Below are positions 1 through 12,247 of a DNA stretch of 64,000 bases, one piece after another; within the stretch, counting starts at the first letter, position 1; every line of letters begins with the position of its first letter. Made by a program: the position numbers and the translations under genes. The notes beneath the pieces are model-generated. The model was not told where the DNA came from. It made no database searches and worked only from the letters and a program-made list of their open reading frames with translations. The stretch is from Plutella xylostella. Taxonomy: Eukaryota > Arthropoda > Insecta > Lepidoptera > Plutellidae. The stretch is from assembly GCF_932276165.1 (NCBI RefSeq), contig NC_064001.1:6021501-6085500 (forward strand), in the 5' to 3' direction.

Positions 1-768
1 AACACCTATGTTTCTCGGTCAAGGTTAAAAAATGAGCGTTTACTGCAGCACAGCTTGCTCTGATGGCCGTCAAGCAAGCATTCATAACCCTTTAAATAAC
101 AAATGCAGCGAGGCCCGAAATGAAACAGGTTGCAAAACTTAGTTGTTAATCGCCTGGACACTTGCCAGGCGTGTGGGCCGGTTCCGCTACTTCCGATTCG
201 TACGTCACGAGAAACCACGTTCACCATTTTGATAAATACATTTTGTACTCACTATTTGACGCTAAAAACTCTAAAATGTTCAAATTGTTCTTTATCGACT
301 AGGTTTTACAAACATTGTAAACAAGACGGATATCATATTCTGCTATGTCTATGAGGTTGAATTTTATCAGTAGGTATCTACTAACATAGCTTTCCTTCGG
401 AAAAGTTTACTGTTAAAATTGCAGCCTTTATAATAAATTTAAAGGTGATACTTTAAAGATATCAAAAAATACTATATGGCAACGTTATAGGTGATATACA
501 TTATTAGTAGAATCAAGTTCCATCTCGATGGAAACACTAAAGACTGTGCTCAGTTCGGCTGAGACTAATTGAAAATGTCCCAAGTATTAGGCCACGCTTT
601 TTGAACCTTTATGAACATGACTTTAAAGACGTGCAAAGTATTCAAGGAGCGGACTTGGCAGCATCCAGCCTGTTTGCTACTTCTGACGGTGTAAAAGCTT
701 TCGTTTGATAGACAATATTCAAAAGACGCACACGAGGAGTTACAGACTAGCGAATTTTTTTAGCGGAA
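1..768. other. No gene recognised
   Basis: AT-rich sequence with only short chance frames. Confidence 0.6.
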
Positions 769-856
769 AGCTAAAGATTGCATCCAGTGGCGTGCTTTTG
801 GAGAGGCCTACGTCCAGCAGTGGACTGCTATAGGCTGATGATGATGATGATGATGT
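769..856 (+). mobile_element. RTE LINE 3' tail
   Basis: The fragment carries GGCCTACGTCCAGCAGTGGA, encoding the end of the AYVQQWT motif, then a GCTGATGATGATG tail. It is heavily 5' truncated. Confidence 0.8.
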
Positions 857-870
857 ATTTTTTGGCATAA

Positions 871-1035
871 GTATAGATAGATAGATAGATAGAGTACTCT
901 TTATTTGTACACCAAGAAATGATTAACAATTTTACATAGACACTTAACTAGGGTACAAAAGGCGGTCTTATCGCTTATAGCGATCTCTTCCAGACAACCT
1001 ATACAGGCGTTTTATCATACTATCTTACAGGTGCA
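871..1035 (-). mobile_element. LINE 3' tail with (TATC)n end
   Basis: On the - strand it reads GGTTGTCTGGAAGAGATCGC, AGCGATAAGACCGCC, then GTGTACAAATAAAGAGTACT with a polyadenylation-like AATAAA, ending in (CTAT)n at 872-893. This is a frequent lepidopteran LINE 3' end of CR1-like type by my recall; the class is not certain. Confidence 0.65.
872..893. repeat. (ATAG)n microsatellite
   Basis: Five or more ATAG units at the end of the LINE tail. Confidence 0.9.
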
Positions 1036-1137
1036 CAGCATTGAGCGCTTAAACATACCGGACTCACGTAAACGCCTAAATACGCTTCCAAAAACGAGCT
1101 TATAGGCACCAAAAAATATTCAGGGAGGTAACTCTAA

Positions 1138-1270
1138 GGCCACCCGCACCGCGAATGTTTCGCCGCGCGAATATTTTTTCGCAATTCTGTAACACATTGA
1201 ATACTATTGGAGGCGCAATATAATTCGCGCGAATTAATTTCGGCGAAATATTCGCTGTGCGGATACGGCC
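1138..1270. mobile_element. Short inverted-repeat element (MITE)
   Basis: Left GGCC...CCGCACCGCGAATGTTTCGC and right GCGAAATATTCGCTGTGCGG...GGCC are inverted repeats of about 40 bp. CGCGCGAAT recurs inverted further in. No target duplication is obvious. Confidence 0.65.
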
Positions 1271-1405
1271 TATATGACAAAAAACTAAATTTCCGAGCGC
1301 TGCTGCGCGAGCCACGACTCTATCTCGTGGTATTAAACGTGCCGATTGCACGACAGCTTGTTAGTTAGTTTTTCGTCAACATAAAGCAACCCTCGAGACC
1401 ACTCT
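1268..1405 (+). repeat. Dispersed repeat, copy 1
   Basis: GAGCGCTGCTGCGC, GACTCTATCTCGT and CGATTGCACGACAG occur in this order, and again at 63635-63770 in the same orientation. Nothing coding was seen. Confidence 0.7.
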
Positions 1406-1551
1406 TAATGTGCGCTGTTTAATTTCTACTTTAGACTCGCCGTGGCTGGATGAGATAGCGGATAGCTGTGTCCACCAGTTGACAATGACGCTGGTGATGA
1501 TAACGAACAGCTTTTGTCTTAGTTCGTGTTGTTATCATAACTATATCCTAA

Positions 1552-1759
1552 TCCTAACTAATATTATAAATGCGAAAGTAACTGTGTATGTCTGTCTGTC
1601 TGTCTGTTACTCTTTCACGCCAAAACTACTCAACGTATTGGAATGAAATTTGGTATACTTATGGTGTAGACCCTGAGAAAGAACATAGGCTACTTTTTAT
1701 CCTGGAATTCCCAAAGGGAAAACTTTTTAAGGCGAAGCGAAGCTCGCGGGAACAGCTAG
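1552..1759 (+). mobile_element. Short Helitron-like repeat, copy 1
   Basis: It begins TCCTAACTAATATTATAAAT, contains (CTGT)n and TTACTCTTTCACGCCAAAAC, and ends GGGAACAGCTAG. A TC start and CTAG end are Helitron features. The base after CTAG is A here. Confidence 0.75.
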
Positions 1760-2284
1760 AAGTTAATATTTTTTTATATATTTGTCATTTTTACTTTTAA
1801 TATTGTAATTAGGATAAGTTAAGGGCTTTTTACATCTGTAATTAAAAATATTTTATTATTATATCATTAAACAACAAAATATCATTAAATTACTAGTACC
1901 TACATTTTCATCGTAATTTTTGTTGCTCTGCTAATTTATTATCCCATCCCATTAAAATTAGCTACTGATAATAATCAATACAAAACACTTTCGATGGAGT
2001 TCTCCTATCTTAGACCCTATCTGCGTATGTCACTTGATAAGAACCTCGTCACATCCCAGCCTCACCTAGCGCCTTAATTGGCCGATCTCCAAGGTGTGAT
2101 TGCGTCCTGCGACAAGGTTCCTTAATTGATTGAGTCGACTTGTTTATTCCATCTCAGTTGGCTGTTGATTCTAAACAAATATCGATTGCTTGATAACTCA
2201 ATTAACCTCTCACTTCCGGTTCCGGTTTGGTACTGTTGTTTCAAAGGTGTTTTTTTTGTTAAGAATATATTTAATACACTTGCG

Positions 2285-3270
2285 AATGAACGCAATATAT
2301 GCATAAAAAGTTTCAGAGACTTATAGCACCAAATTAGTCCTAAACGAAAAAGGCTAGCTTAACACGTTCACGGACAATTGATGGTTGGAAAATATTTTGA
2401 TATGACACCTAAAAATCCCATACATTTTATCGTTCCGCCTTGAAACGTATTGCCGTATCTCAACATATTTTATTTACGTAATGTGACAGTTACGGCCATA
2501 GACGGTATCGTCTACAAGCGGTCCGCCACATCATGCATATCCAACAATGCGTATAGTGACATCTACGGCTACAGGCGGCAGCCGCCAGTTTTTTTCAAGG
2601 ACCGAATCATTTTCAAATAGGTTTAAACGTTTTTCAGGTACAAAGTTCCACTTTTAGCATGCTATTTACAATAAATAAAGCTGATATAGTAAGATTAAAC
2701 AAAGGGGTTCATCGACAAAACCTAAAATTTTCTAGTTCCTCATTACAGTTATATCTTCGCTTTTCTATGTTCCATTTAAGTAATTATAGTATTTGAATCG
2801 AATAGGTAGGTATCCTATATGCAAAACAGTATAATATTTATCGATTTATTATTAATTTACCTCGTAATTTGCCACAAAAATTATCAGACTACCACCCGTT
2901 CTGCACAACATATCAGTGAAGCGCGCGCCGTGACACTATAACTTCTGGAAGGTTATTTTTATTTGTAACGGTTACGGCGACAGGCGGTATGTCACTATAA
3001 AGTTCACTTATGTGTGTGCAAAAGAAACCCCGACAAGTTCTTTGTTATGACACCTAGAAACAAATGAATTAGCACAATACGACACTAAATCATGCATCTC
3101 CTGTTAAGAATACGGAAATGATACGGCTGTTGACGGTTCGTCCGTTTCAATCAATAGAAGTTGGACGGCCACAGGCGCGTAGTCATATTACAAGGATACT
3201 TAATTACGGCCCTCGACGGATTGTCCGTGAACGTGTTAATGACGCCATCTGCAATATTTAAGTGTAGTGG
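2285..3270. mobile_element. Tc1-derived MITE interrupted by the piggyBac-type element
   Basis: Left remnant (CACCAAATTAGTCCTAAACG, AAAGGCTAGC) and right remnant (TGACGCCATCTGCAATATTT) join across the TTAA exactly as in the uninterrupted MITE at 13253-13484 and the Tc1 element at 60555-62150. The outer ends are too diverged to place exactly. Confidence 0.65.
2363..3235. mobile_element. Non-autonomous piggyBac-type element
   Basis: Ends are 16-bp perfect inverted repeats CACGTTCACGGACAAT, with TTAA on each side (2359-2362, 3236-3239), the target duplication of piggyBac. There is no transposase frame in the 873 bp. Several imperfect internal copies of an ACGGC-ACAGGCGG-like motif are spread through it (about 2490, 2570, 2970, 3165). 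It is inserted in a Tc1-derived MITE. Confidence 0.85.
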
Positions 3271-4269
3271 ACCACTGTGTTGGAAAGAATGGAGTGAGCT
3301 AAAGAAGGGAGTTTAGAAATTAAAGGCATATTCAAAAACGTTCTATTAGACTTGCAGAAACTAACACCTCTACAGAAAATAGAATACTCTCGCCACCGCA
3401 GCCGTATATCGAATAAAAAACGCGATTTAAACTTCACCATCCCCGCACGTTTCCTTCGAATTTAACATTTGCATTTAATCAAACTTTCTTAAGGATTTTA
3501 CGCATCCACATGTCATGAATAGAACCTCCTGATACCTTCGTACCGCCGAATCTTCCCTTAAGTTGAATAAGAAGGCTGAAATTTTCATAAACCCCGAGCT
3601 ATGGATTAGGCTCAGCAGCACAGAAGAGCCGCTTGGTGAAATGAGGCTAGCGAAACTGCGGATAATAAACTGCTAGTACCTACTCATCGTACCATATTAT
3701 TATTTATTTTTATTATTATACGTATTATTATAAAGCATGCATCAAACGAACGTTTGATGACTCAGGTGCTTTTATTAAGCTTTTATAAGTTACAACTTTT
3801 GTAAAAAAAGTATTTTTAAAACAAAAAGTATAAGAAAAAGATTATAAAATGCTTTTTGTTGCTGCAAAACATCTGAAAAATACCATCCACTCTTATTTCA
3901 GAATGGTAAATAAACTACTCCAGCGGAGTAGCATTCGTTGTTTATTTTATTCTGAAATGGTCTTTCTGGAGTACTTACACTTCATTCTAAGGTTACCCAA
4001 GTTATTGGGGTTTACAGTGTAATTTATTTTCAAAACACGTGGGAAACCGCGCATCATCGCAGTAAATTCAATTTCTTACCCTCCCATGTTATAACTTAGT
4101 TGGTACTTATGTTTGGGTGTAAGGTATATATGTTAATAACATTATTTTGGTACACCCTGATCAGCTCTCCGCAATTGTGGTGGGGGGAAGATAATAAGCT
4201 ATACATATACTTTTAAGGTGGAAAATATACTATGCGCCTTCTTATCGACGGTGCTATGTGTTAGTAACA

Positions 4270-4495
4270 CACTCACGAGTACTGAAAAAGTTCCACTTAC
4301 AATATGTCTGCACTGAAAATACTTACCCCATTTTTTTATACATTTGAATTATACATTTTAGTTGGTTATATTCTTATACGCTGTTAAATGTACTTACTTC
4401 AATATTGTAGACGGTGTCATTAAGCTAGTCGTTTCCGTTTAGGACTAATTCGGTGATATTTATGACCACTGGAACTTTTTCATTGGTCGTGATAC
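4270..4495. mobile_element. Tc1-derived MITE
   Basis: Left end CACTCACGAG...GAAAAAGTTCCACT and right end ACTGGAACTTTTTCATTGGT form inverted repeats. The inner CTTCAATATTGTAGACGGTG and TTCCGTTTAGGACTAATT match the right side of the Tc1 element at 60555-62150. Confidence 0.75.
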
Positions 4496-5426
4496 TCATT
4501 CTCATATCGAGCTACCACCCTCAATCTATTTGTGACTCCATGACTATCCGATGACTCGACTATCTGATGAGAGAGAGAGTGGGTATTCAAACATGACAGA
4601 GGTATGGAGGATACCTCTTCTACATGTCAAACACAAAAACAAGGGCGCTTATTGTGGATCAAAAGTTATCTATATGTAGGTACATTCGGTGTGTATCGAT
4701 AAAACCACCAGCTACCGTACTTACCGACATATTAGAAATTAACAATCCTTAAGCAGCATTGCTTATCTGTCAAACATCTGTCAGATCCAGACAATAGTTA
4801 CATCAGATTTGAGAATTAAGCGATAAATATTGCCTACGAGTAAATATTGTCGATTTTCGATTGCTTAATGTTCGGTGATGGTTACCCCGCTGATCTTTTA
4901 TATTATTATTTTATACTGTATGTTTAGAACACACATCTTCATAATTACTGAATGGTTTTGTCTCTCACGATACATAAATATCACCAGTTCATGACGAAGA
5001 TTAGCCAGTTTTTTTATTTAATTCCAAGCCTTTGCAGGTCTAGGCTTTCACGGCTACACTTCATGTTGAATCTAACACGCCTTCTACATTAGCAGGGATG
5101 TGGTGAGCAAAGCCACGGATCTAGACTAATTAGTACTCAAACTTACGACCTGAGCCTAGGAAATGGCTTAATCTTATTATCAATATGCGAATTCATGTTC
5201 CTATTTACTGTTAAATTAAAAAGCATACTCAATTTCAGCGAATCATGAATGGCTACATCATCATATATTTTACACACGCTGGCAATGTCATACTTACTTA
5301 CTTAGGTCCACTTACAAAATGCCGAGTCTCACTTTTTATACAATTTAATATAAAAAATTACTACAATATTTTCCTTTTTAGTTGGGAATATTTGATGCAC
5401 TTCAATATTTCAGACAGCAATTATTA

Positions 5427-6453
5427 AGGGGTACAATTTAAATCATCACCAAAAAAAATATTTATACACTAATACATTGCACCAAAAAAAAAGAATTAAA
5501 ACCAAATTAATTAAACCAACTCCATAATCGAAATCCCAAAAAAAAACATTTACGTTCCAAAATAAATAAACACGCCTCCAAATAATTGCAAGTTTACAAT
5601 AAATGATCTTTTTAGTCACCAAAACGGATAAATCATCACCAAATCATGTTTCCTATAATATTGTAGAAATGTTGGCACTATTTCCGACCATAAAAATTAT
5701 ATGAACATCATTAAAATTTATTTCAAACCAAATAAGGTATGTTGCCGTCCCCGTCCCCAAGGTGTCCAAGGTGTCCAAGGTGCCCAAGTTCCCCAAGGTG
5801 CCCTAGGTGCCCAAAGTGCCCAAGGTACCCTAGGTGCCCTAAGTGCCCAAGGTGCCCTAGGTGCCCGAAATGCCCAAGGTGCCCCAGGTGTCCAAAGTGC
5901 CCAAAGTTCCCTAGGTGCCCTATGTGCCCAAGGTCCCCTAGGTGCCCAATTTGCCTTAGGTGCCAGAGGTGCCCCAGGGTGCCCGAGGTGCCCGAGGTGC
6001 GCGAGATGGCCAAGGTGCCTTAGGTGCCCAAGGTCACCGTCCCCGTCCCCGTCCTTATCTAAATTCGCATCCCTATCCCCACCCTCATTTGAAGATATAA
6101 AGATATATTATAGTAGGTACCTACTACCTACTAATTATTTAATTCTAAAAGAATTTTAACAAGTAACTTATAGGTTTAGGGTACAATGTTTTTTTTTGGC
6201 TTTGGTTAATAAAATGATACTCATAAAATAAAATATTGGTTACATTTACTTAGCGACACTATAACTTATCTGGTTTGAAATAAATTTAAATGGTGTTGAT
6301 ATAGTTTTATGGTATACAGTAAAACAATAATTGGTTCATTTCTGCAATATTATAGCACACATGATTTGGTGACGATTTATCCGTTTTGGCGGAGATTTCG
6401 AATTTATTGGAGGCAGAATTGAATATTTTTTGGTGGAGGTTTAAATACAAGCC
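5427..6453. mobile_element. Inverted-repeat element carrying a minisatellite
   Basis: Seven-base direct repeats ATTATTA flank it (5420-5426, 6454-6460). The ends are related inverted sequences (GTACAATTTAAATC versus GTATTTAAACCTCC). A longer inverted pair lies at about 5585-5670 and 6345-6440 and shares CCAAAACGGATAAATC and CACCAAATCATGT. The centre is a GC-rich 9-bp repeat block. No transposase is present. The superfamily is not recognised. Confidence 0.6.
5745..6057. repeat. 9-bp minisatellite (CCCAAGGTG type)
   Basis: About thirty imperfect copies of a 9-base unit such as GTGCCCAAG or GTGCCCTAG fill this block, bounded on both sides by short CCGTCCCCGTCCCC runs. It keeps frames open on both strands (Cys/Pro/Arg, Ala/Gln/Gly or Leu/Gly/His repeats), which is a by-product of the unit length and not evidence of a gene. 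Confidence 0.92.
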
Positions 6454-6529
6454 ATTATTAGGCCTTCTCCGTTTAGGAGTAATTAGTTGCTAATGTCACT
6501 GAAACTTCTTCATTGCTAGCGAGTGGTCC

Positions 6530-7705
6530 CTGCAATATAAAAATTACACATAAATTTTACACTTTCAAGGATATACATTTTTACCTAATTTAGTACAGTA
6601 CAGTAAAATAAACCAAACTTTTTCTACGAATACAGTATAGTGGAAAATCCAAATGTAGAGTCGTAAACTCATAACACTATAATAGGCGTAGGCTGTTTAC
6701 AAACCTGTGCTCACTTCACACCCTTCTACCGCTAAATAGGTACCTAATAACCCGTGTAAGGGCTCACCTTAAGATCCCAGATCGTCCAGCGCCAACCGCC
6801 CTATTGTGGCAAAATAAAACGAACTTGCCTCTTCAGCTAATTGCGATCCAGACGTGGCAAGAATAATGTATTTTCCCGCTACAAATACTAGCGTTGTTTT
6901 TACCTCGTTTATTTGTTCGTACGTAAAAATAGTAAGATCGTGACGTTTAGCGGTACACCCTGAAAGTAATGTAACGCTCGTTTGTTACGCCCCTTTGAGT
7001 TAACTTCGGCGCATTCGCTTGAAAGGGCCTTTAGTACACGCAAACACTGGTTTATACTCTATATTCTGTTGTATTGTATATTTTGTAGAGGGATTTGTCA
7101 TTATGTATTTTTATATAGGGTGTTGTTACCTAAATCCATTTGTGCATTGGGATAGTTCTATTAAAGCATGTAGGTCTGTATGCCCGTAGGTCTTAAGTTT
7201 GATTCCACATCGGACAGATAATAAAATAAGTTCTCGGGTCTCTAGTTTCATTCGAACCAGTTAATAAATAACTCACCTTCTTAAATTAGGCTCGGCTTCT
7301 GTAGGTACACAATTACATACATTTTTGAAGCTTAGTTCTAACATGTAACTTAAGTATTTTATTTTTTTATTAAGTTTTTCGGATACCGCAGACCAATTCT
7401 GTTTCCTGTAAACCTACAAACTGGCCGTCAGTCGTCGGAATTGTTAATTTGAACCGAGTGCACAACAGAAATAACTGTAAAATGCCTACATACGTAAGTA
7501 TTAATTATTTTGCATTTGGTTTTGCGCTTCAGTAATTGAATCTGGTTTCAGCCTCGCATACAGTGATACTCATTGAAAAGTTCGTGGAACTAACAATTAA
7601 TCCCCTGAAATTAATTTACTTTTCTACGAATACCTAACTGTGGAACTCCGACAAAAAGTGGTGGCTAGAGCCATTAATGTTCTATATTATGCCTGGGAAA
7701 TACTT
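6530..7705. other. No gene recognised
   Basis: Mixed AT-rich sequence without frames or clear repeats. Confidence 0.6.
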
Positions 7706-8193
7706 TTTAACCGACTTCAAAAAAAGAAGGAGGTTCTCAATTCGTCGGGATCTTTTTTTTTATGTATGTTCACCGATTACTCCGCCGTTTATGAATTTTT
7801 GAATTTTTTTTTTTGTTGTATTGGGTTGAGCTCCCAGGTGGTCCCATTTTTTTTCAGAATTTTATCTCACCCCCAAGGGTGGTTAAAGGGGTAAATACAG
7901 GGTATGAATTTCCATTTTGGGCACATATAAACCGATTGTAATGAAATTAAGAACGTAATAAATATAGTTCTTATAACAAAAAAATATGATGGTGACCTTG
8001 AGCTGATCTGATGATGGAAACGGAAGGCAGTCAGGGGAACTCCTCAACGGTATATAGCAACTACTTCGTGTTTAGGCTTGAATGATTCGTATTGATTAGT
8101 AGGACTTTTTGGTATCATTTGCACCTTACTTTTGATTGAAAATTATTGAAAATAAACTAAAAACTATAAAATAAAATAATAATAAAAAAAAAT
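7706..8193 (+). mobile_element. Lepidopteran AACCGACTTCAAAAA repeat
   Basis: It begins TTTTAACCGACTTCAAAAAA, followed by GAAGGAGGTTCTCAATTCGT, GGGTGGTTAAAGGGG and CGGAAGGCAGTCAGGGGAAC. This is a common dispersed lepidopteran repeat, and its end motif recurs in the adjacent MITE at 8194. Class not established. Confidence 0.6.
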
Positions 8194-8421
8194 AAAAAAC
8201 CGACTTCAAAAAACCACTAAAATGTAAATATACCTAAGCAGGAACTGTTCTTTTTTGATGTTGGTGCGGTGACAAAGTAGGTAATCTGAAGAAATATGGC
8301 ACCAACTTCAAAAAAGAACAGTTCCTGCTTAGGTATATTTGTACTGTCACATACGAGTAGAATTTGTGTAAACCTTAAATTATTTCTTACATTTTAGTGG
8401 TTTTTTGAAGTCGGTTTTTTA
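8194..8421. mobile_element. Nested-palindrome MITE
   Basis: Outer arms AAAACCGACTTCAAAAAACC (8194-8227 and 8387-8421) are inverted repeats of about 34 bp. Inside is a second inverted pair, TATACCTAAGCAGGAACTGT to GTTGGTGC (about 8228-8268 and 8300-8340). Confidence 0.85.
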
Positions 8422-8424
8422 ATT

Positions 8425-11400
8425 TTTTTAATTATTATTTTTTGTAGTTAATTATGTAGTGTAGAATGTGCTTTTGATGGATGGATTTGAAGGTTATGGT
8501 GCTGAAAAAGAAAGCACTTACCCATATTTACATAAACACAAAATCTAAATTAAACATTTCTTAAGTATTCTTTAAAAAACTCTAGAAATAAATGTTCTGT
8601 CTCATTAAATACCAAAGTAATGTAAGTACTAGGCGACCAAGCTCTGCGACCTAACAGTGAGGTCGCTCCACTGGGTCCGACATAATTTAATCACTGACAA
8701 ACTAGGTTTTTAAAACGAGTACCTAAATTAGCGAAGAGACAAAGTTTAGAGAAGTCAGATTAAAGGTAGAAGTAGGTAACTATGCTATCTTATTATCTAC
8801 TTAAATATGAAATTAAATATTTTGGAGGACGCATTTTATTATGTCATCATTATAATTATGCTTCTGTATATTTTTATTCTCTCAACTTGGGCAAGCAAGG
8901 CGTTTTCTCAGTAGTGGGAAACAATTACACAACGGATGAGCTGTAAAAGGCACACGTGCTATATGGACATGTCACTATTAATCAGCTGTATTTTTTTTTA
9001 AAGATTTCAGAGGTTGATGGTTTCATTAAAATTCTTCAGTACATTCGGGTACATATTGACTTGCCATCAGGAAGTGAATTTATTTCACTCACATTAAAAA
9101 AGACATTTGCATAAAATTTTAAGCCGCTCCTTATTCTACCGTGTTTAGGTGAGGCGCATCGCGGCTACGTAAGCTTTCTTAACTTTAAACTATATTTGTT
9201 CCCAACTACGATTCTGTGGCCGCAAGTTTTAAGCGACTACATTAATGATGTCTCTATGAATATTCATGTTACCAAGAAAATACTTTTAAAAGAATCTTAG
9301 TAAGGACTTGTGTAATACCGCGCCCTTACTTCTTTAGCCCGCTAGTTAATTAACATTCTTCAGAATACCAACAATTTCTCCGTTAGCTATTTTCTTATAT
9401 AAGATTTCTGTCGTGTAAACTTTATTTTTTAATTAATAGTTGTTGATTTTGTTTCCAACGGCGACATTTTCACTTGCACTGTTCCAGTGTCAGTTTTAAT
9501 AGGTTAATTAATTAAAACAAAAAGTTCTCACTTTAACGAAGAAAAATCACCCTGTAGTAAGGGATTATACACTTTGATTAACCAATTAACAGGATCCACA
9601 TTAATTGGAATTAATTTTTGATACATCATGCATGTTACATGAGGAATTATAAAAAAACTGATTTTGCGTAGCCATACTGGAAAAAAATTATCCATAGAGG
9701 TATAGTATAATATAGGTATGAAACATACCTACTCATGCAAGCGCATATTATCCGTGGTCATTAGCGACCAATCAGCATTTCTAAAACTTTGATCAAATTG
9801 TTTATAAATACTACGTGGTGATACATTTATAGACATACAGATAAATACTTATACAAAACTGGACCACATAATATGTGGTGTATGATATATTGTATCATAG
9901 CCCTGCCCTTTTCTTAGCCGTAAATCGCGTAGTAAAAAGTAAACTACAATGCTCTATGAAACTATTCTGAAATTTTGCATTGCTGTAAAGTCATATAAAT
10001 AATTTTAAACGGCAATTTAGGTACTGCGAGATAAGAAAGTTGAAATGAACGCTGCAGCCCCAAGTTCACAAAATGGCCGATGGCTTAGCATCTGTCTCTT
10101 TTAACGGCAGTTTCAAGCCTTTTTCAGACAGTCCCACTTATTTCTGTACTTTGTTACGTTTTAAGCTAAGTCTTTCTTTGTCTGCTTGTGCTTTAATCGC
10201 AATCCTCTCGGTTTGTGTTCCCGATATAATGCTTTATTCTCTTTGGTTGTAGTCGTCGGATTTAAGATGTTTTTTTTTTTCAGCTGTAGTTTTAAATTTA
10301 TAAACTTTAAACATATTTCAAGGTGCTAAACGAATTGCAAGGGGCTTGACATATGGCAAGGGCGGCGCTTCATTAAAAAAATCGACACAAATGTTTGAAA
10401 CATAATATACTCGTAATATGAATAGGATACGAAGAACCGGCATTAAAATTACGGATAGATTTACTTTTTGAAAATCAGCAACACTCCCACTTGAGAGGAA
10501 ACATTTGTAAGAAAATGTATGTATTTCGAAATTTTAGGTGCTGACAAATAGTTTTGCTGGAGATATCCGGTGTACACACTACACATACGTTGCTGTTACC
10601 ACCTAAATTGACTTGGAAATTCAGAATATCCCCTCCACTAAACTACCTTTGTATTCTGGCACAGCCAACGACTCCCAGGGTGGCGCAAACATGTACATAG
10701 ATTGTTGGACTAACGCCATCTCCTATTTTACAGTCACACTATCCAAGACTTTCGTCGTAATTCAGTGACGGAACCCTAAAAACAAACCGCGGAACTGAGG
10801 AGGTATAAAACGTGAAAATTCCGTTTGCTTTCAACGATTTATAAAAGTTTCCCATCGGAAGTGGGACGAGTGTTCGGCAAACCACTCCGCGCCGCTCAGC
10901 GACGGTCGTCTCCTGTGGTAATCCCAACCAGAAATAGCTTCTACGGTAATGCGATTAGAACTTTTTTAGCTTGAAGGAGCAAATTTGAGGGTTTAGATAG
11001 AGCGGTACTTATGTTTTGCAACGTAGTATGTTGGTATTTTAGTGTGGAGTATTTGTTGGTACACTTAGCTCGGCCACAGTTCGCGGCGTGTGGCTCACAA
11101 ACATCGCTCGTTTATCTACGGATATTTGATACCGCACTGGACCTACCCAGAACAACATTTTGCGTTTCTTTCTCTAGACCTTTTTACATCGTTTAAACTA
11201 AGTTTTCGTCGTAATTGTTTGTTTATTATCACTTCAGAAGAATGGCTTACCGCTACTACAGAGCTGTGTTTACATCGTAATAAATAATTGTTCACGCTCA
11301 CTTAATAACCAATTAAAGCCGCTGAATAATGACATTCGTAATTGCTCTTACGGACAAAAAGATCGAGATTTTATCTCGGAAATTAGGTACAGTCGGAGAA

Positions 11401-11810
11401 TAAATGCCTGCGATAAATGAACAGCACTGAGGCGGTAAATAAAATTAATAGGCCTTCCTGCATCAGATTAAACTTGATCACGTAAACCTTATACGTAAGA
11501 GCACATGTTACGCGATGTAATGTTGTTAATTAATTTACAGAAATATATTTTACTGGAGAATTCCAAATAAATACTTACTTACCGATTTTTATACCATAAA
11601 AATAAGAAACAAGATATCTTAAAATATGACTTTTAACTTTGCTTACAGTTTTAGACATAAAAAATTGCAGTGAATCCTATAAAAATAATGAATACTTTAT
11701 AATACCTATGTAAATAATATGTTATAACTAATTGTGCTAGGGTGCACGAAATAAGCCTCCCCGAGTGACGCGTCAACTGTTACCTAACTATCCTAACTAT
11801 ATTGTGTATA
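8425..11810. other. No gene recognised
   Basis: AT-rich; a GC-richer patch at 10740-10925 has a 62-codon - strand frame without splice or family support. Confidence 0.6.
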
Positions 11811-11814
11811 ACTA

Positions 11815-12016
11815 TCCTAACTAATATTATAAATGCGAAAGTAACTGTGTCTGTCTGTCTGTCTGTTACTCTTTCACGCCAAAACTACTGAACGGATTTG
11901 AATAAAATTTGGTATACATACGGTCTAGACCCTGGGAAAGAACATAGGCTAATTTTTATCTCGGAATTCCCACGGGAAAACTTTTTAAGGCGAAGCAAAG
12001 CGCGCGGGACCAGCTA
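11815..12016 (+). mobile_element. Short Helitron-like repeat, copy 2
   Basis: It is the same family, with a three-step CTGT run. It ends GACCAGCTAT, so the terminal CTAG is altered. Confidence 0.75.
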
Positions 12017-12247
12017 TTTACATATTATACTTCCGGCGCACTCTGGGCAATCTAGGCACTCCGGGCACTCTGGGTACTCTGGCCAATCTGTGACGCTATT
12101 CTGATTGGCTAATCCATTTTCCACGGTGACAAACCCTAGATCCGATCTAGTGTATCTAGTTATTTAGCGTCAACCACGATACTTGTATTATGAATTCGTG
12201 ACGGGTCTCAACTCAACCAGGCCTGTGTCACTCCGCGCATGGGCGGC

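Larger units (their letters stand above)
5273..6525. mobile_element. Tc1-derived MITE split by a 1-kb insertion
   Basis: Left part begins TA|CACACGCTGGCAATG and includes CACTTACAAAATGCCGA and CACTTCAATATTTCAGACA. Right part (6454-6525) includes CCGTTTAGGAGTAATT and GAAACTTCTTCATTGCTAGC. They are the two halves of the same MITE family, interrupted at ATTATTA. Confidence 0.65.

Noticed and set aside
5701..6159. Long Cys/Pro-, Ala/Gln- and Leu/Gly-repeat frames on both strands
   Set aside because: All are translations of the 9-bp minisatellite; a unit divisible by three keeps every frame open.
10739..10927. 62-codon - strand frame in a GC-richer patch
   Set aside because: No family resemblance and no convincing splice sites; not enough to call an exon.
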